In this document: positions 47,901 through 58,010 of the stretch, piece after piece
How positions within the stretch are numbered: position 1 is the stretch's first letter
Layout of the letters: every line of letters starts with the position of its first letter
Assembly (NCBI GenBank): GCA_963930775.1
Contig: OZ005689.1
Coordinates: 7,479,569-7,543,568 of the forward strand
Direction of reading: 5' to 3'
DNA: 64,000 nucleotides
DNA from: Cliona cf. orientalis
Taxonomy: Eukaryota > Porifera > Demospongiae > Clionaida > Clionaidae
Made by a program: the position numbers and the translations under genes
Notes under the pieces: model-generated
The model's database searches: none
Seen by the model: only the letters and a program-made list of their open reading frames with translations
What the model was told of the DNA's origin: nothing

Positions 47901-50750
47901 CTCATCCCCCCCTTGATTTCCACCCGCATGTATTTCATCAGTACCAGCACAATACAAACGTATATCACTTCAATTTTTTGGACTACTGGACTTATGGTTT
48001 TGACGACCATTTCCCATCAAACTTGTGATTAAACGACCATTTCCAGCCGCCCGCCCGCCCGCATCAGTTATTGGGTTCAGGAGGGATGAGAAACAATGAA
48101 TTAATTTGGAGTTTGTAGATTTATGTCATAGTGTTATATCAAAATTTTAATCATAATCAACTGGTGCTGCCTCAGTTCTTTACTATAATTCAGTTTCTAA
48201 TTTTCAGCCAAGGTATATACATAGTCATGCATATAATCTCATGCTATAAAGATGCCTAGTAACTGAATTGTGAATAGATTCAAGGGGTAAGGGGTTGTTT
48301 CGGGATGTGCACACATGCACTCTCTGTAGTCACACATGGATGTGAGGTATGACATTACGTAAGCTAAAAAAATGCACAATCAGCATTCAGCAGCTCTACT
48401 TGATTGGACAATATAATATGAAAGGTGCACTGATTTATAATGCACTTTCCTGATACAATAATAATATGTATGAACTAATCCTGGACCACATGCATGTCTA
48501 GCAATTTGCACATCACAAAATGGCTCCAGAGAGGCCCTGAATTTCCCTCGAGATACACTAAGGATTACCTTATAGGTTATAGCATAATCAATTATTACAC
48601 TATAGATTATCTCATAGATTACTAGTACATTGCTACTCTTAGACTACTAAATATGTGGAAATGGTTCAGAGAATACCTAGCCAACAGATACCAACATGTA
48701 AGCATCAATAACTGCAGATTCTCCACTCTACCTGTAGTCTCAAGAGTTCCTCAGGGAAGCATTCTTGGTCTCTTCCTATTTCTCTTGTATATAAATGATC
48801 TATCATGTTCAATAAACCAACTCCAAAACCTTCCTTTTTGCTGACGACACCAAATGCCTCCGGCCAATTCATTCTCCACAAGACCATAATATCCTACTTC
48901 AATCAGATCTCGACGCGTTGTCCCTGTGGAGTACCAACTGGAAATTGAGACAAAAATTAATGTTCTCTGCTATCTATCACCTCTCATGCTTCTCCAGATC
49001 ATAACGATACCCTCATGGAGTATTTCATCAACTGACTCCTTATCTCCCCCATGTAACCAACAAAAAGACCTTGGTATACTTATATCATCATGCCACGCAT
49101 ATCAAGGATAACTTTCAAAGCCTATAAAACACTAGGCCTGCCTCGTCGCACGTTCACATCATCAAAGTTGAAACAATGTCCCTACCAAGAAAAAACTTTA
49201 CCTCTCCCTGGTGAGATCTCAACTCATCTATGGATCCCTAATTTGGAGACCACTCCTACAAAGAGATATCAACACAATAGAACATATCCAACGTCGTGCA
49301 ACAAAGTACCGACTACAGGTCTAGACTAATTGTACTTAATATCCTACCGTTATCAATGCTGCTCGAACTCAATGACATCTGTTTCTTTTTGACATCTCTT
49401 AAACTCCGTGAGTCACCCGACCAATCCTTCAGTATCCTCAACTACGTCTCCTTCAATGAATCATCCAGAATAACACCAGGTCTGGTACCTTCAACAAATT
49501 ATTCCAGCCGCCTATCAAGCTCAATAGAGATAAACAATTTTATTTCAACAGATTTCCTCATCTCTGGAATTCACTACCATGCACCCATTGATATGAACTT
49601 GTCTTTCGTAACAATCAGAAAGCAACTCAGTAATAGACATTTTTTGCAAATCCTTCCTCGCCAAATTTAATTCTAACATTAGCTGCTCCTATTATTTTGT
49701 ATATCCCTGCCCGAGGTGTTTCTCCGAGCCGAAGTCTTCCTTCAACTGACAAATACAACTAACAATCACCAAACTAATTTTTATCGTTATAAAAAGTAAT
49801 GATGAAATTGGGGTGAAGACTGCTTCAAAATGTTTAGCTCGCATGTCAGGGTGTTGGGACCCATAATTCGAACCTGGTGTAGAAGAGATCGTGGACTATC
49901 GATGATTTATGGCGATTCTCTCAGTTCGCTTTCTTTAGCGAGCTCGCTCTCAGGGAGGATTTCCCTATTCCGTCGAGCACATGGCAGGTGAAGGTCACGT
50001 CAGGGTCAACCGGCTCAAGCCGCGCGCCCCAATAATAAGTGTACAGAGCATGCGCAGTTTGTCGATGTAATAGGCGCGGTGAATCTTTGCTTTTTTTGAG
50101 GGACTCAGGATGTAGTCTTATAGTCTAAGTAATTTACTTTTCTGTGATTATTAGGTAATGATGATGTAATCTATGAGGTAATTGCCAGAAAATTCAGGGC
50201 CTCTGTGGAACCTTTCTGAGACTTGAAAATCGGTATAATTATATTATATGTAGAGCATCTGACGTATGTATCCAGCGAATACATTATAAGCTGAGTGCTA
50301 CTTTCTCTGCGAAGTACCGCCGGCTGAACTTCACACGTTCTCTTGGCTGACATAATCCCGTGGATAAATAAAGCTAGCCCTGTGCTATATATAGCACGCA
50401 CGCTGTATGCCATGCCGCGACCAACCTGATGTTTAAGAACTGTCAAGTTTGTCTCATGTGATTGAAAATTGTCAGTGTCGAGGTCGAGAGTTGGTCTCAG
50501 ACTCCATCTCCGCGATTAAGGTGCCGGTATTGATGTAGCTTTGACTAGACTGTGTACGCACTATATTGACGACCTTTTACCATTTTATTTTAGCTACTGG
50601 GCATGTGGTCAAGTTTTCTTATATTTCTTGTTTTTCAGTGGGAACATAATAGGCAGAAGACCCTATAAATGGGGTACATCATGCAGTGCCTGTCCATCAG
50701 ACCTACCCATGTGTCTAGAAAATCTGTGCAGTCCTCAGCAAGCGTCGTAG
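41961..50750 (+). CDS. Secreted protein with three tandem CAP/SCP domains
   Basis: Ten exons: 41961-42107, 42352-42606, 43798-43916, 44352-44601, 44761-45015, 45820-45938, 46343-46592, 46940-47194, 47752-47861, 50639-50750. Joined length is 1872 nt, 623 residues plus stop. Signal peptide MTVSAILLLFLSVYQSHA, then three CAP domains, each split over the same three exons: EILRAHNHVRSLVSP, then EELE..AQEFAERC to GHYTQ, then IVWADTTHVGCGIARC to FCNYGPA. GHYTQ-IVW and FCNYGPAGN match the CAP1 and CAP2 signatures. Domains are joined by a short Cys-rich segment (SCSACPSDLPEC) and a Pro/Thr linker. The last exon ends with one more Cys segment. CAP proteins are secreted and varied in role (lipid binding, immunity, reproduction, venom); no specific function can be given. 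The last intron is 2.8 kb and holds a retrotransposon fragment. Confidence 0.9.
43086..43529. mobile_element. 444-bp MITE (CCGTA family, AAGCGCA-rich) with TA target duplication
   Basis: Left end CCGTAAACTCTGGTTATTAA, right end TTAACCAGATTATACGG, flanked by TA. The interior is a series of TATTAAGCGCA words. The second CAP intron of the same gene shows the empty site (ATAGTATAGGATGGG, 45535-45549). The first intron of CAP gene 2 retains only TATACCGTAATGC (60221-60233), a deleted remnant. Confidence 0.85.
46630..46820. repeat. Insertion with a 24-bp palindrome in the third A/B CAP intron
   Basis: The matching intron at 44602-44760 lacks about 190 bases present here. The extra DNA contains the perfect palindrome GAGCTGATCTGTACAGATCA (continuing GCTC) around 46684-46707. 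No long terminal inverted repeat was found, so the insertion mechanism is open. Confidence 0.5.
47875..48114. mobile_element. MITE-like element, GGCCACTCC family, in the last intron of CAP gene 1
   Basis: Left end GGCCACTCCAAATCAATTAG after TTA. The right side has TGAATTAATTTGGAGT inverted, but the final GGCC is lost. A CCGCCCGCCCGC tract lies inside near 48048. It is related to 29035-29307. Confidence 0.6.
48640..49680 (+). mobile_element. Decayed non-LTR retrotransposon fragment in the last intron of CAP gene 1
   Basis: Reverse transcriptase motifs are visible but scattered over three frames: SRVPQGSILG...LLYIND at 48741-48800, FADDTKCL at 48836-48860, and downstream SLVRSQLIYGSLIWRP and IEHIQRRATK at about 49210-49310. 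The C-terminal part near 49540-49630 resembles the RT-family tail. Several frameshifts and stops are present. The wording differs from the element at 10485-12303, so it is probably a different family. It lies on the same strand as the host gene. Confidence 0.75.
49681..50638. other. Remaining part of the CAP gene 1 last intron
   Basis: No coding sequence or clear repeat structure is seen apart from GC-richer stretches near 49870-50060. The final exon at 50639 starts with the same TTCAG / TGGGAA context as the earlier linker exons, which supports its assignment despite the long intron. Confidence 0.4.
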
Positions 50751-52865
50751 TAACTTGAACTATTGTAACTGTAACTTTGAACCTTGAACATTACATCATA
50801 TAATTGTAGTTCTGTATGCGCATGCTTGTTTAGTTGGCTGGACCTTTTGTCCGGCCCTTTGTTCTATTCTATTCTATTATTAGGTAGCAGTGCCATTTGC
50901 ACAGTACAACCTTGTGTTCAGAGTGATAAGGGGTAGAAATGATATGATCCCCATTGATTGGAAGCTATTGTAGCTAATGCTAATTTATACTTTCTAAGTC
51001 TTTCATGCATCATCAAAAGATACCTCTTCAGTTTGTCCGTCTGAAGGAAAGTAGATACCATATACATGGGAGTGAACTCACTTAATTGCACCCTATAATT
51101 AATTTTTATTTGGTAATGTTTTACTCTGCTTTATGAATACATAGATAATAATATAATAATAATATTATAATATAATTATTATAGCTAAATCACATTTGAC
51201 TTGGTCTCAAACCCAGACCCCTCCTATTTCCACAGCATTGAATGTATTGCATCACCATCATGACATGACTCACTCATGTGTTTGGTATTAGAGTATAATT
51301 ATTATGAGACAGTTGGTATTATGGGATATCCATACTTAGTCCAACAAAGATGGAAGGTTCCGGTTTGGGGGTCATTGTGGTTGTATTATACCTAATTACC
51401 TGCTTGCAAAATTGGATTTGCTATCTACCTTATTTTGATATGGGTTTTAAATTGTAGTAAACACGATTTCGGTTTTTGGTGTGTCAACTTTGCAAATTTG
51501 CTTATTTGAATCGAGTCAAATTAGCTACTTAGCTATTTTTTGGTCATTAACACCCAAATCTCACTTTAAGAATGGCAATTGGCTATATTATTATACCGTA
51601 TAGCGGGAAATTTTCGAGGGTAGCAATTTTCGCGGATGTGGGATTTTGAACTATTTCGCGTTTTAATTTTCGAGGATCAGAATTGAGACAAAGCCACACC
51701 CTCAAATTGGATGCAATAAAAACCACGCCCCTCTTCTTTCATACGTGCATGGAAATTAGTCTCGCGCAGCCAGACTCTTACACCTCGGGAGGGGGAAGGA
51801 GAGAGTCTGGTAAAGTGCTATACATCAAGTTGTCCCAGCGCCTCATATGAGGCGCGACCAATCAGATTGCATCTTTAGTTTGCGGTGGCATATCCGATTG
51901 TGAACGGAGAATAAACACGCGTGCGCAATGGTACCTCGTCCGTTTATAGTCGGATACGCCACCGCAAACTATGTAATGCCATAAAGATGCAATCTGAATT
52001 TCGGTCAACTTTGCAAATTTGCTTATTTGAATCGAGTCAAATTAGCTACTTAGCTATTTTTTGGTCATTAACACCCAAATCTCACTTTAAGAATGGCAAT
52101 TGGCTAGGACATCAATTTTAAATTAAACACCTTATGATATTATATAATTGCCATTATCAGTGGGAAAGGAAGGTGGTGTTTCATAATAGGGACAGGCGTC
52201 CCATAATACTAATTGATGATCATAAAACATTGTATCGTTCTCATAGTCATCTTCTTTCGACCAATTCACAATGGCATTACTCCCAGACATGCTTCGCAAA
52301 CAATAATTGCGCACGTGATGAGTACCATATGCATTCTATTAGCACGAGCGTGAAGTAGCTAGAGATACCCTGACGAGGAACTCTAACTCGTGTACATAGT
52401 GAGCCCCACCTACCGTTCTATTAGCAAAAGCGCGAAGTAGCTCTTGTGGCTGCAGGATAGCCCCACCCACCAAGTGTGTTCATTTCAGCCACACCCACAG
52501 CAAGCAAGGATTCAGAACGCACAAAAACCTATACCAAAATCTGGATTCAGTGACTATAGTACAAGGGAGCATTTTACACCAGGTCAAAGTTCACACTTAA
52601 AGTTTAGCAGAGTATGGATGTGCATTCTTATTATTATGGGAGAATTTTAAGTGAGGTCAAAGGTCACATGACATTGTAAATCTTTGCTCTAGTTACTGTT
52701 AGCCATCAGTACTACATGGCATGATTTTAAATCGTCCCTTATATTTAGCAGAGGTAAGTTATATGGGAGAATTCTACATGAGTAAGCCCCTTAATTTTGA
52801 TGTGGTGTAAAATAGCTAATAATTATGCTTGGTATACAATAAAATACTCAGGATTTTACACTAAT
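50751..52865. repeat. Intergenic repeats: 103-bp direct repeats flanking a hairpin element
   Basis: No gene is seen. A 103-base sequence (GTCAACTTTGCAAATTTGCT... to GGCTA) occurs at 51483-51585 and again at 52004-52106 in the same orientation. The 418 bases between contain a TACCGTATAGCGGG start and a long hairpin (51864-51995) with arms AGATTGCATCTTTAGTTTGC and its complement. Other stretches are AT-rich. GTCACGTGATG-like and CCACCC words near 52310-52500 have no assignable role. Confidence 0.6.
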
Positions 52866-52985
52866 TTTGCTGGTGTAAAATCGTCCCATGAGTTACTCTG
52901 GGTTGTATTGGTGTAAAATCGTCCCATGAGTTACTCTAGGTCTTACAGGTGTAATTAAAAATCATCCCATGAGTTACTCTAGGTA
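52866..52985. repeat. Tandem repeat with ATCGTCCCATGAGTTACTCT core (three units)
   Basis: Three adjacent units of about 38-42 bases, GTGTAAAATCGTCCCATGAG TTACTCT with short variable tails. A fourth, more diverged GTGTAAAAT word lies upstream. No coding potential. Confidence 0.75.
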
Positions 52986-53004
52986 GCTATAAAATTCTAT
53001 TTTA

Positions 53005-53325
53005 TACAATGTAGGACCTCCACTGGGGCAGAGGAACCAGACTGAGTGAATTGGACATTGAGAGGGGAACCAGAGGCTGGAGAAGAAAAATTAGGGTAAT
53101 GGTATAATTTATTGCCTGCTAGATTATTATCAATCTGGCAGCTATCTAGAATCAAGAGTATATTGCTAGAATCTATTAGTAGTAAGATGGTGTATAATAT
53201 ATTATGTACCTTGAACACAAAAGTTAAATCTTAATCGCTGGTCCCTCTTATTGTACAGGTGTATGTTCCTGGTATCCTGCCACTAACCATAAGAACACTG
53301 CTTTAAGAGAGGGTGGAGGCATCAG
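53005..53325 (-). pseudogene. Possible relic of Ig/FN3-type receptor exons
   Basis: On the minus strand, 53300-53230 reads VLMVSGRIPGTYTCTIRG, the wording of an Ig F-strand, followed by an in-frame TAA and then a GTACAT donor-like site. The next open piece, 53112-53020, reads PASGSPLNVQFTQSG, like the linker and A strand of an FN3 module. No further exons are found nearby, so this is at best a fragment. Confidence 0.35.
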
Positions 53326-53356
53326 TCATAACTATAGGATCGGCAGGGGTGGATCT

Positions 53357-53380
53357 GGGGGGGGGGGGGGGGGGGGGGGG
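53357..53380. repeat. 24-base G homopolymer
   Basis: An uninterrupted run of 24 G, followed by further G-rich sequence to about 53450. A C run of 14 lies at 53773-53786. Such tracts can form G-quadruplexes and are also prone to length errors in assembly. Confidence 0.9.
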
Positions 53381-53589
53381 AGGACCAAATGCAGCGCAGT
53401 GGACAGTCTGGGGGACCACAATCTGGGTGGGGAGGGGGGGTGGTTGGGGCAGACTATCGACAGCATGATAGGTTCTGCATGCAAGATGATAAAGCTAATT
53501 TCAGGCCTAGGAGTCTTCCATTTGTAATACTTAATGAAATGGAAATACCCCGGTATCAGCTGATCAGTATTAAATAGCTACACCCGGAT

Positions 53590-54718
53590 CACTGGCTCTT
53601 CCTGCTAGCTATAGCTATACTCACTTTTGTTATAGATGCATTGGTACGTAGTTTAAACCTGTGTTATTGGAATAATGAAGTATGTGATTCACCTCAGGAT
53701 CTTCATACACTGTCTGATCTTATAATGATTATGCACAGAAGATGTAAATAATTTCAAATTCTATACAGCTCTCCCCCCCCCCCCCCACCCACCCACCAAT
53801 AATGATAAGCTTTATCCCCGTGCTCTCCTTCTTCCTTCTCTTTCTTCACATAGTTTGCCTTCAACTTATATAGCAAAGGGAGAGGAAAAGCATGGGGACA
53901 AGGCTGCAGAAAAAAATTAATATCAATGATAGTCCGCATGCCCCAGTATCTCTCCCCCGCCAGTGCCCGCCTGATACCCTGGATCAGAATTTGATGATAG
54001 CTAGCTAGAGCTGCTTGGGTATGAGGCATGTACCTTGTGGCTAGCTACTGCCTCAAAGGAGGGGCAGGGAACAAATCTAATTTGAGAAAGCTATACCCAT
54101 GCATCCTTCATATTTAGTATACATGTATAGATACCAATACAATAGTATGCATGGGCCCTTGCTGGCATGGTTTGGCATAAAGCATTTAAATGCTTTTCAT
54201 TGTGAAGTAACACTACGGTAAAATTTTATGCCCAATAGCTACATACCTACATCAATCCAAGTTGAGGATACTCCTTTCAGTGGCGTAGCTAGAGCTAGGA
54301 GTTTGGTGGGGCACAAATAATATGGTAAATGGTCACTTGTAATGCTAGGTTTGACCACACCCCAAACTAACACTAGCTACTGAATCTCAATCTTTAGCCC
54401 ACAATCTGGATTATTTCTGCCCTATTCTCATAGAATTGAAGGGCTGACACGGTTAAGTAGTAAGCATTACTAGAACAAAATTGGTCGGGCCTGGCCCTAC
54501 TAGGCCCACCCCTGGCTACGCCACTGACTCCTTTAATTATGACAATTGATTACCTTGGCATAAAATTTCTCCTTCAAGTATATAGAATAAGCTAAGTCGT
54601 ATACATGAGGTAATTAATTTTTATGCCAATATCACTGGCATAAAGGCCTCCCTTGCTGTACAGCAAGGCAGACTTGGCATAAAATTTTCCCTTGATGCAG
54701 CAAGCAGAGATTGGCATA
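53590..54718. repeat. Intergenic DNA with dispersed TTGGCATAAA words
   Basis: No gene. Between 54170 and 54718 a degenerate motif, (C/T)TTGGCATAAAATTT(T/C)CC, recurs at least five times with variable spacing. An inverted pair CCTCCCTTGCTGTA / TACAGCAAGG lies at 54646-54670. A stretch with GTGGCGTAGCTAGAGC (54280) and CTGGCTACGCCACTG (54510) forms inverted ends of a possible 0.25-kb element. Confidence 0.45.
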
Positions 54719-54771
54719 CAGTGGAACCCCTCTATAACGGCCACCATTGGGGAATGAGGTAGTGGCCTTTA

Positions 54772-55036
54772 GGCCAAGCAAAATTGATTATTAGTTTCTC
54801 ATCCTATGCTCAGGAATTTCCCCAGGCGGGAGGGTGGCTTTTTATTTTATTTTTTGTTATGAATATCATTAAATGTCCTCATGAATTTCATTAAAAAATT
54901 GGCGCGTCTATGACGTAATGCCTCATGCATTTTTTAGTGACAGTTTTAATGATATTCATGAATTAAAATATGGTCAGGCGGAGGAAAAACTCGAGGCGGG
55001 CGGGGATGAGAAACTAATATTCAATTTTATTTGGCC
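54772..55036. mobile_element. MITE with GGCCAA termini and TTA duplication (nested copy 1)
   Basis: Left GGCCAAGCAAAATTGATTAT, right ATTCAATTTTATTTGGCC inverted, TTA on both sides. The subterminal AGTTTCTCATCC and GGATGAGAAACT are also inverted. Confidence 0.75.
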
Positions 55037-55455
55037 TTATAGAGGGGTGGCCTTAACTCAGGGGTTTTTTTCCATAAATTGATAAAACAACAACACAACT
55101 TGAATTATGCAATAAAGTATTAAGTAGGATTAAAATATTCTTTAAGTGTGCTCTGCCTAGCTACATTATACATCGAGCGACTGAAAACTATAGTACATAA
55201 GCTAATCTCAGATGGCCTATTGTGACTGATGATTATTAATAAAAAAAAGTAGGTGGAGCTGGCCGTAGTATGAGATCATACGCACTAATGATCGTTAAAG
55301 TGGGTGGAGCTGGCCGGTGACGACCTTTACCTTGGCTAAAGTGGGTGGAGCTGGCCGTAGTGCGAGGTCAATACGTATTGGTGAGCATCATTTGGGGCCA
55401 CAATACGTGGCCGTTGTACGGAGTAGAGGGGTGGCCGCCAACCAGGGGTTTCTTA

Positions 55456-56025
55456 GGCCAAACAAACTTAATTACTAGTTTCTCAGGCTTTCAAATTTCA
55501 AAACCCATGCGGGAGGCGGCTTTTTATTTTATTTTTTAATGAAAAATGGGCGTGGCGATAGTGGCCACGCCCATTTTCGCTAGTGCTGCACGTGGTCGAT
55601 ACACAAGCTAGTGCTGAAATACAAGTATTGAAGTCCAACCAGAGAGAATATCTAGCCTAACAATCAAGTTTAGCTTTCTATTTAGTAGAGAAAAGTTTCA
55701 TCAGTCGTACTAACCTTGTAACTATGTAAGATGACAAAATTTAGCCTGCACCAGATGACGTCATCATCTTTGGAAGAAAATAACTAGCTACGTAGCTGCT
55801 GGCTAAATACCACTTTCACGGAGACTTCAGTTGTGAGATGTCAACCAAACTGTCTCGAGATGCCAGAAAACAGTTAGTTTCATGAACTCTTTACCAAATT
55901 TTTTTGTCTGTTTATTAAATCAATTAGCACGTGACTGCTCACGTGAAAAATAAATAAAAAAGTCTTGCTTTCTCAAAATTTGATGCGGGCGGGCCTGAGA
56001 AACTATTAATTAACTTTGCTTGGCC
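55456..56025. mobile_element. MITE with GGCCAA termini and TTA duplication (nested copy 2)
   Basis: Left GGCCAAACAAACTTAATTAC, right TTAACTTTGCTTGGCC inverted, with TTA before and after. The interior has a GGGCGTGG / CCACGCCC inverted pair near 55547-55575. It abuts the TTAA element, sharing the TTA/TTAA at 56026. Confidence 0.7.
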
Positions 56026-57450
56026 TTAAGGTACCATTTAATTGCGTGGGCGTGAGCGTCAGGAATGGCTAATTCAATTAGCGAATCGTGAAGGGGCGTG
56101 GCCGAAGAGGCCATACGAGTGCTTTTGGTCGAAGGTGGGCGTGTCCAGAATCGGCCAGGGATGATTATGCGCGTGTAATTAGCGACCGGAAGTGGCCCCT
56201 GAAGAAAAGGCCGGTAATTGCCCACATCAAAGCAAGATCAAAGCATTCTTTCTTAACTATTAACCGCAACGACAAAAAAATTAAACACTAAGTAGAAAAA
56301 AAAAGCAAATTTAAATAAATAATCTAATTCGTGGGGGATTTGGGAGCACTTGGGGGAATAATTTTTATATGGGCACGCAGAATGGGTCGAAACTAGAGAT
56401 TTGACCGGACAGATTTTTGATTCACGCCTTAGAATTAAAGTTACGGCCCTTTGAAGTTTTCCCATATGTTTGTATAGGAAGCCATACATTTGCAATGTTT
56501 TCCGCCCACGCGCTACGTGAGGGGCGGGGCCACGCGCGCACATAAATGTGACGACCTTTACCTACTTTGGTCAAAATTGGAGTATAGGGTGCCTGCTAGC
56601 ACTGTATGGCTCTACTATGCATCCAGCTCATCTATGTGGCCGTTTTTGGACTATTTTTTTTTCTGCTTAGTGTTCAGGTCGCCTTGAAAAAAAAAAAAAA
56701 AAAGCTTATTAGGCCTAATTAAGCATGTGGGCGTGTTCCTGGCACTGTGTGGAGTGTGTGCGTGTGCGTTAATGCAGGTTTTATTGCTTCCGATTGGGCG
56801 TGGCTTCACGGGCCAGTGCTTGGACATCGGCGCCTGGGACTTGGCCTCGGCGATAGGTGGGCGTGTCCCGGAAGCGGTGGTGACCTTTGAACCCCGCGAG
56901 GAGGCTTTGGGGGCGTGGCAGGAGGTCAAAGGTGAGGCCATGTCTGTTAATGAGGCACTGTACGGCGGTGCGATGGAGGGGACCGTACGGCTGGACGGAA
57001 GCTGACGATGGTTTGAAGCGGATGTGGTTGCGATGACGTGTTGTTACTCCGCCCACACAGGAAATGAGGTGAGCTCTCGCGTGGGCGGTGTGGCAGAACG
57101 GCCTCCAAGTGTTTGTGTGTGTTTTGGCCTTGAGGAAGCTGTGTGTTTTAATTGGGATTGATTGTGGGCTTCCGGTGGACATCCGGTGGTTAGTAGGCAC
57201 TTGATTGAGAATGGTGGTCCTTGGGGAACAGGGTGGGGCTGTTTTGGGCGTGGCCTGGCCCCTCCCTTCCGGCTCGGCTTCCGGTCCATGGAGGATATTA
57301 AATGAACACTTCCGGCTCTAGCAGCCACACCCCTGAGACCTGTGCAATTAAAAGGGCGTGGTTACACAACATGCACCTCACTAATGACTTTGATGTGGTT
57401 TAGGTGTCATATCCCCCACCTCACGCCCACGCAATTTAATGCTACCTTAA
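56026..57450 (-). mobile_element. 1.4-kb TTAA element (copy B), inverted relative to 7859-8882
   Basis: TTAA at 56026-56029 and 57447-57450, with the same GGTACCATTTAATTGCGTGG and GGTAGCATTAAATTGCGTGG ends as copy A. Sequence identity to copy A is very high over both arms. Copy B carries about 400 extra bases at 56275-56685 and a shorter A tract (56684-56703), so the A/T run marks the border of the variable part. Confidence 0.8.
56285..56672. mobile_element. Small inverted-repeat element inside TTAA copy B
   Basis: The extra DNA of copy B begins CACTAAGTAGAAAAAA and ends with TTTTTTCTGCTTAGTG, an inverted pair of 16 bases with one mismatch. It is absent from copy A. The interior has no protein-coding match. 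Confidence 0.6.
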
Positions 57451-57551
57451 GTACTATCTTATATGGAGATGCAATCGGGACCAAGGTGAGTGGCCGTTAT
57501 AGACAGGGCGGCCGCCCATCAGGGGTGGCCGTTAAGAGGGGTTCCACTGTA

Positions 57552-57851
57552 TTATAAATCTCCCTTAGTATATATAGCAAGAATATTTCTTCAATTTTAT
57601 GCTAAATTATGTACGATCACTTCTTAGCACTGCTACTTCTTAGAAATCAATCACTTAGCAGACGGGTGCTTCTTAGCATAGAGCACCGCATGCCGAGTAA
57701 GAGCAACTTATTAATTGCTTAGCATAATTGTGGAGCAGAGAATACTGGTACTTCTTAAGATCGAATAGCTCAGCATCATGTCTTAGCATGTGCACTTCTT
57801 AGGTCTGAATGACTTTACTAAGTGGCTTAGGACACCTCAGGGCCACGGTAG
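57552..57851. repeat. Cluster of CTTCTTAGCA-like motifs
   Basis: Between 57620 and 57835 the word CTTCTTAG or CTTAGCA occurs about ten times at irregular spacing of 15-30 bases (for instance CACTTCTTAGCAC, TACTTCTTAGAAA, GCTTCTTAGCATA, CACTTCTTAGGTC). It is not a simple tandem repeat. No gene is seen. Confidence 0.5.
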
Positions 57852-58010
57852 TTGTCGCTTGCTCTCCAACAATCACTTCTGTCAGTGATGCAAAGTAGAC
57901 CACCATCGTCCATTCCAGTCACACCAAAACCAAGGTCAGCAATACAGTAGCTATATTATGTTAAAAAATGAAACTCGCGGCTTCCAGCACGGATTCTCAA
58001 CCATAGCCAT
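57852..58010 (-). pseudogene. Truncated remnant of the Ig-like receptor gene
   Basis: The minus strand starts MAMVEN like the intact gene at 40503. After an altered signal-peptide stretch with a TAG stop, it jumps to the FGVTGMDDGGLLCITD part of exon 2, missing the donor, intron 1 and the start of exon 2, and then stops matching at 57852. It lies in front of CAP gene 2 exactly as the intact receptor lies in front of CAP gene 1, so it marks a duplicated two-gene unit in which the receptor was lost. Confidence 0.8.

Larger units (their letters stand above)
54719..57549. mobile_element. 2.8-kb pogo/Tigger-like element with TA duplication, filled by nested elements
   Basis: The ends are CAGTGGAACCCCTCTATAAC and, inverted at the right, CAGTGGAACCCCTCTTAACG, both reaching GGCCAC. 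TA flanks both (54717-54718, 57550-57551). CAGT-type ends with TA are typical of pogo/Tigger elements. No transposase is found. Most of the interior consists of two GGCCAA MITEs (54772-55036, 55456-56025) and a TTAA element (56026-57450). Short fragments such as GAGTAGAGGGGTGGCCGCCA (55421) repeat the terminal sequence inside. Confidence 0.75.

Noticed and set aside
49855..49890. B-box-like GGTTCGAAT on the minus strand as a tRNA
   Set aside because: No pairing T stem and no A box at the right distance.
52866..52985. CRISPR-like array
   Set aside because: Three units without distinct spacers, in an intron-rich animal-type genome; a plain tandem repeat explains it.
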